The notes below the pieces were generated by a model. It saw only the letters and a list, made by a program, of their open reading frames with translations. It ran no database searches and was not told the DNA's origin. Source: Inquilinus limosus DSM 16000 (GTDB lineage Bacteria; Pseudomonadota; Alphaproteobacteria; DSM-16000; Inquilinaceae). From it: DNA of 64,000 bases. Position 1 is the stretch's first letter. Each line of letters begins with the position of its first letter. The position numbers and the translations under genes are program-made. The stretch is from the NCBI RefSeq assembly GCF_000423185.1, contig NZ_AUHM01000023.1:62001-126000 (forward strand). Reading direction: 5' to 3'. This document shows, piece after piece, positions 57,422 through 64,000 of the stretch.

Positions 57422-57646
57422 ATGTCTGCTGCCGAGCCGCGTCCGGCCGGGCCGGCGCCGGACGACAAGGTCGACGAGGCGGTCGAGGAGACCTTCCCGG
57501 CCAGCGATCCCCCGGCCTATCAGGCCGCCGTGACCAGCGGCGCCCCGAACCACGAGGCCGAAGCCGAGCCGAAGCGCAACGCCCCGGTGATGGCGATCAT
57601 CGCCGTGGCGGCGGTGATCATCCTGCTCTGGGCCTTGTTCGGATAG
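57422..57646 (+). CDS. small single-helix membrane protein, 74 aa
   Basis: N-terminal acidic segment with the recognisable short motif VDEAVEETFPASDPPAYQAA, then a hydrophilic linker, and a C-terminal membrane helix (PVMAIIAVAAVIILLWALFG). ATG 57422 follows GGGAGGCC. The EETFPASDPP motif recurs in many small proteobacterial proteins of unknown role. Likely inner-membrane, C-tail anchored with the N-terminus in the cytoplasm. Confidence 0.75.
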   Translation: MSAAEPRPAGPAPDDKVDEAVEETFPASDPPAYQAAVTSGAPNHEAEAEPKRNAPVMAIIAVAAVIILLWALFG

Positions 57647-57677
57647 GCCATACCGTCACGGACGACTTCCCCTTAAC

Positions 57678-57755
57678 TGTCATGCCCGGGCTTGACCCGG
57701 GCATCCAAAGAGCGTCCACACCTTCTGGATTGCCGGGTCAAGCCCGGCAATGACA
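57678..57755. repeat. intergenic palindromic repeat, family B copy 3 (opposite orientation)
   Basis: Left arm tgtcatgcccgggcttgacc, right arm gggtcaagcccggcaatgaca. It reads as the reverse complement of the copies at 50567 and 55057. It lies between the convergent small membrane protein gene and the FAD oxidoreductase gene. Confidence 0.8.
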
Positions 57756-57788
57756 ATGAGAGGGGACAGAGATCTCTACGGGTCCGCT

Positions 57789-59189
57789 TCAATTCCCCGG
57801 CAGCACCTTGCCCGGATTGAGGATGCCGGCCGGGTCCAGCGCCCGCTTCAGCGCCTGCATCACCGCGACGCCGTCGCCGTGCTCCTGCGCCAGGAAGCGG
57901 ATCTTGCCGTAGCCGATGCCGTGCTCGCCGGTGCAGGTGCCGCCCATCGCCAGCGCCCGCATCACCAGCCGGTCGTGGAAGGCCTCGGCCCGCGCGATTT
58001 CGTCCGGGTCGTCCGGGTTCAGGATCATGCAGGTGTGGAAGTTTCCGTCGCCGACATGGCCGACGATCGGCGCCACCAGCCCGCTGGCGGCGATGTCGGC
58101 CTTGGTCTCGACCAGGCAGTCGGCCAGGCGGCTGATCGGCACGCAGACATCGGTCGGCATGCCCCGGCAGCCGGGGCGCAGGGCGATGCCGGCGTAATAG
58201 GCCTTGTGCCGCGCCTCCCACAGCCTGCTCCGGTCCTCGGCCTTGGTGGCCCAGCGGAACTCGCCGCCGCTGTTCTCCTGCGCCAGGGCCTTCACCGTCT
58301 CCGCCTGCTCGGCCACGCCGGCCTCGGTGCCGTGGAACTCGAAGAACAGCGTCGGCGCCACTTCGAGGTCGAGCTTGGAATAGACGTTGCAGGCGCCGAT
58401 CTGCACCTCGTCCAGCAGCTCGATCCGCGCCACCGGGATGCCCAGCTGGATGGTGGCGATCACGGTGTTGACCGCGTCGGCCACGGTCGGGAAGGCGCAG
58501 ACGGCGGCGGAGATCGCCTCCGGGATGCCGTACAGCCTGAGCGTCACCTCGGTGATGATGCCGAGCGTACCCTCCGAGCCGACGAACAGCCGGGTCAGGT
58601 CGTAGCCGGCCGCGGATTTGCGCGCCCGGCCGCCGGTGCGGATGATGCGGCCGTCGGCCATGACGACCGTCAGCCCCAGCACATTGTCGCGCATGGTGCC
58701 GTAGCGCACCGCGTTGGTGCCGGAGGCGCGGGTCGCCGCCATGCCGCCCAGGCTGGCGTCGGCGCCCGGGTCGATCGGGAAGAACAGGCCGGTGTCGCGC
58801 AGATGCTCGTTCAGCTGCTTGCGCGTCACCCCGGCCTCGACCGTGCAGTCGAGGTCCTCGGCCGAGACCCGCACCACCCGGTTCATCTGCGACAGGTCGA
58901 TGGTGACGCCGCCGCGCAGCGCCGCGATGCCGCCCTCCAGCGACGTGCCGGTGCCGTAGGGGATGACCGGGACCTCGTGCTCGGCGCAGATCCGCACCAC
59001 CGCCGCCACCTCCTCGGTCGAAAGCGGGAAGGCGACCGCGTCGGGCGGCATGGTCGGGTGCCAGGTCTCCTCCCGCCCGTGCTGCTCGCGCACCGCGGCG
59101 GTGGTGGACAGGCGGTCGCCCAGAAGGGCGCGCAGCGCGGCGAGGGCACGGTCGTCGAGGGCGGGGCGGGGCGACTGGGGGGCGGCCAT
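57789..59189 (-). CDS. FAD-linked D-2-hydroxyacid dehydrogenase (D-lactate/glycolate oxidase GlcD-like)
   Basis: A protein of 466 residues. PP-loop FAD-binding domain (VIPYGTGTSLEGGIAALRGG, DLSQMNRVVRVSAEDLDCTV, LFVGSEGTLGIITEVTLRLY) and C-terminal FAD-oxidase domain with GHVGDGNFHTCMILN (catalytic His and metal ligands) and GGTCTGEHGIGYGK. It oxidises D-lactate or a similar D-2-hydroxyacid and passes electrons to the respiratory chain or a flavoprotein. There are no Fe-S motifs or GlcEF genes nearby, so it is closer to the single-subunit D-lactate dehydrogenase (cytochrome). ATG 59189; ribosome site weak. Confidence 0.9.
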   Translation of the reverse strand: MAAPQSPRPALDDRALAALRALLGDRLSTTAAVREQHGREETWHPTMPPDAVAFPLSTEEVAAVVRICAEHEVPVIPYGTGTSLEGGIAALRGGVTIDLSQMNRVVRVSAEDLDCTVEAGVTRKQLNEHLRDTGLFFPIDPGADASLGGMAATRASGTNAVRYGTMRDNVLGLTVVMADGRIIRTGGRARKSAAGYDLTRLFVGSEGTLGIITEVTLRLYGIPEAISAAVCAFPTVADAVNTVIATIQLGIPVARIELLDEVQIGACNVYSKLDLEVAPTLFFEFHGTEAGVAEQAETVKALAQENSGGEFRWATKAEDRSRLWEARHKAYYAGIALRPGCRGMPTDVCVPISRLADCLVETKADIAASGLVAPIVGHVGDGNFHTCMILNPDDPDEIARAEAFHDRLVMRALAMGGTCTGEHGIGYGKIRFLAQEHGDGVAVMQALKRALDPAGILNPGKVLPGN

Positions 59190-59390
59190 GATCGGATTCA
59201 AAAATCGGACATAACGGAGGCCGTCGACCTTAGGCCTACGCCCGCCGCGCGGCAAGGCCGCGCCGCCGAGGCCCCGCTGCCGCAATCCCGTGGCACGGCC
59301 GCCGTCAAGGCGACACAAAGACGGGGCATTTGACTTCCCGCACATGACAGATCAGCATTTGATGCAATTTTAGGTCCGGGATTGGCCGAT

Positions 59391-60137
59391 ATGAATAAGC
59401 TTGTTGCGGCGTGCGCTGCCGCCCTTTTCTCGATCCTCCTTTTCCCCTCCACCGCCTCCGCCCAGCTCGAAGGCCTGCTGCAGGACATCCTGACGACAGC
59501 CGCCGGCACCGGGTCCGGCAGCGCCCCCGGCCCCGCGGCGGGCAGCGAACCGTCGGCGCGGGTGACGGCGATCAGCGGCGCCCCCGAGGCCGGGGTCGAG
59601 GTGACGGACGGCGTCTATCCCGGCCAGACCATCGATCTCGGCCGCGGCGGCCGGCTGACCCTGGCCTATGGCGACGGCTGCACGGTCGAGACCATCCGCG
59701 GCGGCATCGTCACGGTCGGCACCGCCTCCAGCCGCGTCGCCGGCGGCCAGGTGCAGACCAGCGGCGCCGCCTGCGGCCGCACCCAGGTCGCGGTCAACGC
59801 CCGCTCGGCCGAGGCCGGGGCGGGGGTCGACCGGCTGGTCGGGGCGGAGGGCCGCCGCGAGAGCCCGTTCGACGCGCAGCTCTGGGCCGAGACCACCGTG
59901 TCCTCCGCCCGGCCGCAATTCTCGGGCGCCGACGGCGCGGTCCGCATCGTGATGCTGGACGCGCCGACGCCGCAGACGGTGTGGGAAGGCCAGGGCGGCA
60001 GCGGCTTCCGCTACCCCGGCGATGCGCCGAAGCTGCAGACCGGCGTGCCCTATCGGATCGAGGCCGGCGGCCGGTCCGCCGTGTTCTCGGTCGATCCCGG
60101 CGCCAAGGGTGCGGGCGGCACGGTGGTGCTGCGCTGA
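59391..60137 (+). CDS. exported FecR-like beta protein paired with the CHASE2 cyclase
   Basis: About 248 residues with a signal peptide (MNKLVAACAAALFSILLFPS..., cleavage after ...STASAQ near residue 25). The mature part is low in hydrophobic segments and rich in short beta strands (LGRGGRLTLAYGDGCTVETI; RGGIVTVG; the repeated V-T-V/R-I-V pattern), with two cysteines (GDGCTVE and AACGRT). Layout and place, just before a CHASE2 cyclase gene, resemble the FecR-domain protein that accompanies CHASE2 cyclases. I call that FecR-like, not proven. It could be the periplasmic partner of the CHASE2 sensor. ATG 59391; TTG 59382 is an alternative. Confidence 0.68.
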   Translation: MNKLVAACAAALFSILLFPSTASAQLEGLLQDILTTAAGTGSGSAPGPAAGSEPSARVTAISGAPEAGVEVTDGVYPGQTIDLGRGGRLTLAYGDGCTVETIRGGIVTVGTASSRVAGGQVQTSGAACGRTQVAVNARSAEAGAGVDRLVGAEGRRESPFDAQLWAETTVSSARPQFSGADGAVRIVMLDAPTPQTVWEGQGGSGFRYPGDAPKLQTGVPYRIEAGGRSAVFSVDPGAKGAGGTVVLR

Positions 60138-60170
60138 CGCGCGGCCGGCGGCTTCCGTCCCCTCCCGATC

Positions 60171-62249
60171 ATGCGAAGGCTCCGCCGCCTGGGCGTGGCG
60201 CTCGGCATCGGCGTGGTCCTGGGCAGCGGCCTCCTGCTGCCCGGCGCCGACCTGCTGCAGCGCCAGGGCATCGACCTGCTGCTGTGGCTCGACCGGCCGC
60301 TCGGCTGGACCCGCCGGCCGCTGCCGGACCGGCCGCCGGTGGCGGTGGTGGCGATCCGGGAGGAGACCTACCGCACGCCGCCGCTGCACAACCGGCCGAA
60401 GGTCGCCTGGACGCCGGAGCTCGGCTTCGTGCTGGCCGGGCTGGCGGAAGGCGGGGCGAGGGTGATCGGCCTCGACGAGATCTACCCGACCACGCTCGAC
60501 CGGCCGGAGCTCAAGCCCAACCACGACCGGCCGCTGCTGCAGGCGCTGGCCGCGCTCGGGCCGGCGCGGAAGATCGTGCTGGGCTTCGCCCAGTCGGGCG
60601 ACCTCGCGCTGCGGCCGGACCAGGGGCAGGTGATCGCGGCCGGCGAGGCCAATCTGCGACCCCTCAGCCTGCTGCGCGACCGCGACGACGTGGTCCGCCT
60701 CTATCCGGCCCGGCTGCCGCTGCGGGAGGGCGGCGACATCCCGACCTTCGCGGCGGAGCTGGTGTCCCGCGCCGGCCACGCGGTGCCGGACGGCGAGATG
60801 CTGATCGACTTCACCGTCGGGCCACGGGACGTGCCGATCTACGAATTCGCCGACCTCGCCGCCTGCGCCAGGGCCGGCCGGCTCGACTTTTTCCGGGAGC
60901 AGTTCGCCGACCGCATCGTCGTCATCGGCCCCGTCCTCGACGTCGAGGACCGCCACACCACGCCGCGCCGCGGGCTGGAGGAGGCCGCCGACCACGAGCC
61001 GGCGGCGCGCTGCACGGCGGCGCCGGGGCAGCCGGTCTCGGCACTGGGCCGCCGCACCACGCCGGGCGCGCAGATCCATGCCATCGCCGCCCTGACCTTC
61101 GCCCTCGGCCGGGCGCCGCGGATGCTGCCGCCGCCGGTCGCGGCCGCGGCGGTGGGTGCCGCCGCCACGGCGCTGGGGATGCTGCTGTTCGCGCTGGCGC
61201 CGGCCTGGGGCCTGCTGGCCGCGCTGGCCGCCGCGGCGGCCGCGGTCCTGGTTTCGCTGCCGGCGCTCGGCGGCGGCGTGGTCCTGCCCCTGCTGCCGCT
61301 GCTGCTGGTCTTCGCCCTGACCTACACCGCGATTTACGTCTACCGATTCGTGGTCGAGGACCGGACGCGACGCCGGGTGGTCCACGCCTTCCGCCACTAC
61401 CTCGCCCCGGCGCTGGTCGAGCAGCTGGCGGAGAATTCGGAGGCGCTGCATCTGCGCGGCGAGATCCGGCCCGTGACCGTCGCCTTCTACGACATTGTCG
61501 GCTTCACCACGCTGAGCGAGCGCCTGGCGGCGGAGCCGGAGCGGCTGGTCGCGGTGGTGAACGGCCTGCTGGCCCGCATCGCCGACGCGATCGAGCGCCA
61601 CGGCGGCTATGTCGACAAGTTCATCGGCGACGCGGTGATGGCGGTGTGGGGCGCGCCGCTGGCCGATCCGCTTCATGCCGAGCGGGCGGTCGAGACCGCC
61701 TTCGCCGCCTTCGCCGCGCTCGACGACTACAACGCCACGGTCATGCGGGCGCAGGGCCTGCCGCCGCTCGGCCTGCGCGCCGGCATCAATTCCGGCTGGG
61801 CGGTGGTCGGCAATGTCGGGTCGCCGACCCGGCTGAACTACACGGTGCTGGGCGACGCCGTGAACCTGGCCGCGCGGCTGGAGGGCGCCAACAAGCTCTA
61901 CGGCAGCCGGCTGATGATCGGCGAGGGCACCTACCGCGCCCTGCCGCGGCGCTGGCTGGTGCGGCGGCTCGACTATCTGGCGGTCAAGGGCAAGGCGCGG
62001 CCGGTCCGGGTCTATGAGCCGATCGCTCCGCTCGCCGATGCCGCGCCCGGCCAGGTCCAGGCGGTGCGGCGGTTCCACGCCGCGCTGGCGCTCCACCTCC
62101 GCCGCCGCTTCGCCGAGGCGGCGGAGCATTTCGCGGCGCTGGCGGGTGCGGATCCGGCCGCCGCGCTCTATCGCGACCGTGCCGCCGCCTTTGCCCAGGC
62201 GCCGCCGCCGGCCGGCTGGGACCGAAGCCATAGTCTGACCACGAAATGA
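60171..62249 (+). CDS. CHASE2-domain adenylate cyclase
   Basis: A transmembrane cyclase of 692 residues. N-terminal TM helix (~8-26), periplasmic CHASE2 domain (~40-320; VIGLDEIYPTTLDRPE), a cluster of three TM helices (~325-395), then a class III catalytic domain (~430-620). Metal residues Asp441 (FYDIVGFTTLSE) and Asp487 (KFIGDAVMAVWG), adenine-contact Lys in VDKFIGD, and LGDAVNLAARLEG with the Asn and Arg of the transition-state site are all intact. It should make cAMP in response to a periplasmic signal. It lies 33 bases downstream of the exported beta protein gene and shares its transcript. An M48 protease gene follows 10 bases later. Confidence 0.92.
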   Translation: MRRLRRLGVALGIGVVLGSGLLLPGADLLQRQGIDLLLWLDRPLGWTRRPLPDRPPVAVVAIREETYRTPPLHNRPKVAWTPELGFVLAGLAEGGARVIGLDEIYPTTLDRPELKPNHDRPLLQALAALGPARKIVLGFAQSGDLALRPDQGQVIAAGEANLRPLSLLRDRDDVVRLYPARLPLREGGDIPTFAAELVSRAGHAVPDGEMLIDFTVGPRDVPIYEFADLAACARAGRLDFFREQFADRIVVIGPVLDVEDRHTTPRRGLEEAADHEPAARCTAAPGQPVSALGRRTTPGAQIHAIAALTFALGRAPRMLPPPVAAAAVGAAATALGMLLFALAPAWGLLAALAAAAAAVLVSLPALGGGVVLPLLPLLLVFALTYTAIYVYRFVVEDRTRRRVVHAFRHYLAPALVEQLAENSEALHLRGEIRPVTVAFYDIVGFTTLSERLAAEPERLVAVVNGLLARIADAIERHGGYVDKFIGDAVMAVWGAPLADPLHAERAVETAFAAFAALDDYNATVMRAQGLPPLGLRAGINSGWAVVGNVGSPTRLNYTVLGDAVNLAARLEGANKLYGSRLMIGEGTYRALPRRWLVRRLDYLAVKGKARPVRVYEPIAPLADAAPGQVQAVRRFHAALALHLRRRFAEAAEHFAALAGADPAAALYRDRAAAFAQAPPPAGWDRSHSLTTK

Positions 62250-62259
62250 GGGGGACATT

Positions 62260-63204
62260 TTGACCACGCCATTCCCGACCCTGCCGCGCCGCGGCTTTCT
62301 CGCAGGGGCCGGAGCCGGCCTCGCGGCGCTCGCGCTGGGCGGCTGCCAGACCGCGCAGGACTACGCCAGCGATCCGGTCGGCGCGGCGAACACGCTCGGC
62401 CGGCTGCTCGCCTCCGACAGCAAGGCTGCCTCGGTCGACGAGGCCGCCCTGGGCGAAGGGCTGTATCCGCGCCTGGTGGCGCAGTCGGGCGGGGCCTATC
62501 CCAACGCCCGGGTGCAATCGGCCGTGCGCAGCTTCGCCGAGCCGCTGTTCCGGGTGTCCCGGCGCGGCTTTCGCTGGGAGATCACGGTGCTGGACGACAA
62601 CAGCCCGAACGCCTGGTCGCTGCCGGGCGGCAAGCTGGGGGTCAACAAGGGGCTGCTGCGCTACGCCGCCAGCGAGGCCGAGCTGGCGGCGGTGATCGCG
62701 CATGAGATGGGCCACGCCGAGCTGGGCCACCAGGTCGCCGAGCTGGACGACAAGGGCTTCGCCGACCGGCTTAGCACCTTCTTCAAGGACGTGGCCCAGC
62801 GCGAGATCGACGCCAAGGTCTCCGGCCTCGGCAACGTCACCGGCCCGGCGCTCGACGCGATCGCGCCGGGGATGAGCCGGCTGATCACCTCCGGCTATTC
62901 CCGCGAGCACGAGCGCGAGGCCGACGCCTATATCCTGACCGTGTTCCGCGCCACCGGCTACGATCCGCGCCAGGCCTCGGCGGTGTTCCGGACCCTGAAT
63001 TCGCTGGTGCCGCCGGGAACGGAGAGGACGACCTCGCTGTTCTCCACCCATCCCGACACCCGGGAGCGGATCGAGCTGCTGGACGAAGAGGCGGCGCGGC
63101 TCCCGGCCGGCGGCGGATCGGCCGGATCGGCGGCCTTCGCCGAGATCAAGGCGGTGTTCCCGACCCGGCGCTGGTATCTGCGCAATCCCGCGGAGGCCAG
63201 CTGA
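62260..63204 (+). CDS. M48 family metallopeptidase lipoprotein
   Basis: A protein of 314 residues; TTG 62260 with GAGGGGGA 4-10 bases before it. The N-terminal PRRGFLAGAGAGLAALALGG-C resembles a Tat-type signal with a lipobox, making Cys29 the lipidated residue. The zinc motif HEMGH is in VIAHEMGHAELGHQ, with the third ligand Glu in EREADAYIL. The conserved STHPDTRERIELL block follows, as in BepA-like M48B peptidases. It should be a periplasmic or outer-membrane zinc protease for misfolded envelope proteins. It lies 10 bases downstream of the CHASE2 cyclase, so probably the same operon. Confidence 0.92.
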   Translation: MTTPFPTLPRRGFLAGAGAGLAALALGGCQTAQDYASDPVGAANTLGRLLASDSKAASVDEAALGEGLYPRLVAQSGGAYPNARVQSAVRSFAEPLFRVSRRGFRWEITVLDDNSPNAWSLPGGKLGVNKGLLRYAASEAELAAVIAHEMGHAELGHQVAELDDKGFADRLSTFFKDVAQREIDAKVSGLGNVTGPALDAIAPGMSRLITSGYSREHEREADAYILTVFRATGYDPRQASAVFRTLNSLVPPGTERTTSLFSTHPDTRERIELLDEEAARLPAGGGSAGSAAFAEIKAVFPTRRWYLRNPAEAS

Positions 63205-63291
63205 CTCGCATCGTCGCGGCCCCCTCCGCTCCGCCGCGCGACCTGCTATCATGACGGGCGAGGGGCGGCGTATCGGCGAACGGAACGAGGA

Positions 63292-64000
63292 ATGACTATC
63301 TGGGGCAAGATCGTCGGTGCGGCCGCGGGCCTGGCCATCGGCGGTCCGATCGGCGGGCTGCTGGGCGCCATGGCGGGCCACGCCGTCGACTGGTATCGCG
63401 GCCAGCCGCCGGCGGATGGCGACGCCACCCAGCACATCGCCTTCACCATCGGCGTGATCGCGCTCGGCGCCAAGATGGCGAAGGCCGACGGCGCGGTGAC
63501 GGCGGCGGAGGTGACGGCCTTCCGCCAGGTCTTCCGCGTGCCGCCGGAGGAGGAGGCGAATGTCGAGCGCCTGTTCAACCTGGCGCGCCGCGATTCGGCC
63601 GGGTTCGAGCCCTATGCCCGGCAGCTCGCCGGCATGTTCAAGGACCGGCCGGAGGTGCTGGAGGAGCTGCTCCAATGCCTGTTCTACATCGCCAAGGCCG
63701 ATGGCGACGTGAAGCCGGCGGAGCTCGACTATCTGCGGGCCGTCGCCGGGCTGTTCGGCCTGGCCCAGGCCGACTTCCACCGGCTCTGCGCCGAGGAATG
63801 CGCCGGCTGCGACGTCGATCCCTACGGCGTGCTGGGGGTCGAGCCGCAGATCGACGACGAGAGCCTGAAGGCCGCCTATCGCCGGCTGATCCGCGAGCAC
63901 CACCCGGACCGGCTCGTCGCCCTCGGCATGCCGGCCGACTTCATCGCCGTAGCCACCGACAAGATGGCCCGGATCAACGCCGCCTACGACATCATCCGGC
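63292..64000 (+). CDS. djlA: DjlA-like TerB-DnaJ co-chaperone (partial, C-terminal end missing)
   Basis: ATG 63292 with ACGAGG. The visible 236 residues start with a glycine-rich hydrophobic segment (KIVGAAAGLAIGGPIGGLLG), then a TerB-like helical domain (~40-160; KMAKADGAVTAAEVTAFRQV and IAKADGDVKPAELDYLRAVA). A J domain (~180-) with the HPD motif in EHHPDRLVALG follows. The reading frame continues past position 64000. DjlA is a membrane-anchored DnaK co-chaperone. The short glycine-rich N-terminus may anchor it. Confidence 0.9.
   Translation, partial: MTIWGKIVGAAAGLAIGGPIGGLLGAMAGHAVDWYRGQPPADGDATQHIAFTIGVIALGAKMAKADGAVTAAEVTAFRQVFRVPPEEEANVERLFNLARRDSAGFEPYARQLAGMFKDRPEVLEELLQCLFYIAKADGDVKPAELDYLRAVAGLFGLAQADFHRLCAEECAGCDVDPYGVLGVEPQIDDESLKAAYRRLIREHHPDRLVALGMPADFIAVATDKMARINAAYDIIR

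Noticed and set aside
59370-62267. 965-residue minus-strand frame opposite the CHASE2 cyclase
   Set aside because: Same kind of low-complexity shadow. The opposite strand has a complete cyclase with intact catalytic residues.

Overview
The window is chromosomal DNA from a very GC-rich bacterium (around 70% G+C by eye, not counted). Gene content and style point to the Alphaproteobacteria, most likely Rhodospirillales (something like Inquilinus or Azospirillum). The reasons are the Rsm22-like methyltransferase, DUF445, BKACE and TAXI-TRAP families, a CHASE2 cyclase, and several families of short intergenic palindromes that are common in that class. The genus is a guess. I see no transposase, integrase, phage gene, plasmid replication gene or CRISPR array. 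The window reads as ordinary chromosome rich in catabolic and transport loci, with many small self-regulated units. About 68 protein genes and one tRNA-Leu(UAA) are supported. Most of the very long alternative reading frames opposite real genes are GC-rich shadows and are left out.

Layout. 1-2.7 kb: start of a RoxA-type ribosomal oxygenase, then a thiolase and a beta-hydroxyacid dehydrogenase. 2.8-6.7 kb: an Atm1-type ABC exporter divergent from an Rrf2 regulator and its thioredoxin-reductase-like partner, then a DsbA-fold isomerase. 6.7-10.6 kb: a secreted peptidoglycan-binding-like protein, HisRS and an Rsm22-like methyltransferase. 10.6-15.6 kb: a metal/stress cluster with a P-type ATPase carrying its own N-terminal HMA-like domain, two stand-alone HMA-like proteins and two paralogous small membrane proteins resembling DUF5132. 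15.9-25.4 kb: DUF445, an acetolactate-synthase-like enzyme, a class III cyclase, a zinc alcohol dehydrogenase, a LysE exporter, and a MerR regulator divergent from a Zn/Cd/Pb P1B-ATPase. 25.5-30.9 kb: a BON-LysM protein, then a forward run of phosphonate monoester hydrolase/sulfatase, HAD phosphatase, lactonase, aldo-keto reductase and DUF1989.

31-41.4 kb: map-radC, an SDR enzyme, a CinA-like protein, tRNA-Leu, two small coupled ORFs, PadR with a Cys-less ArsC-like protein, PrmB, then a MarR / quinone-oxidoreductase / MFS / spermidine-synthase-like group and a lipoprotein. 41.3-48.2 kb: a TAXI-type TRAP transporter, a class III aminotransferase and an RpiR regulator, divergent from a BKACE enzyme. 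48.4-53 kb: TetR with a 14-TM drug exporter, an enoyl-CoA hydratase and an ACS-type MFS permease. 53.2-57.3 kb: a phnCDEE phosphonate importer meeting a ModE-like regulator tail to tail. 57.4-64 kb: a small membrane protein, a FAD-linked D-2-hydroxyacid dehydrogenase, an exported protein paired with a CHASE2 adenylate cyclase, an M48 lipoprotein protease and a TerB-DnaJ protein that runs off the right edge.

How it fits together. Several units are a regulator plus its divergent or co-transcribed target with a visible palindromic operator: Rrf2, MerR, MarR, TetR and PadR. Two sets suggest scavenging of phosphorus or sulfur from organic esters: the phosphonate importer, and the monoester hydrolase followed by sugar-acid enzymes. 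The least understood part is the HMA-like / P-type ATPase / DUF5132-like cluster at 11-15.6 kb, which is the best candidate here for an under-described system.
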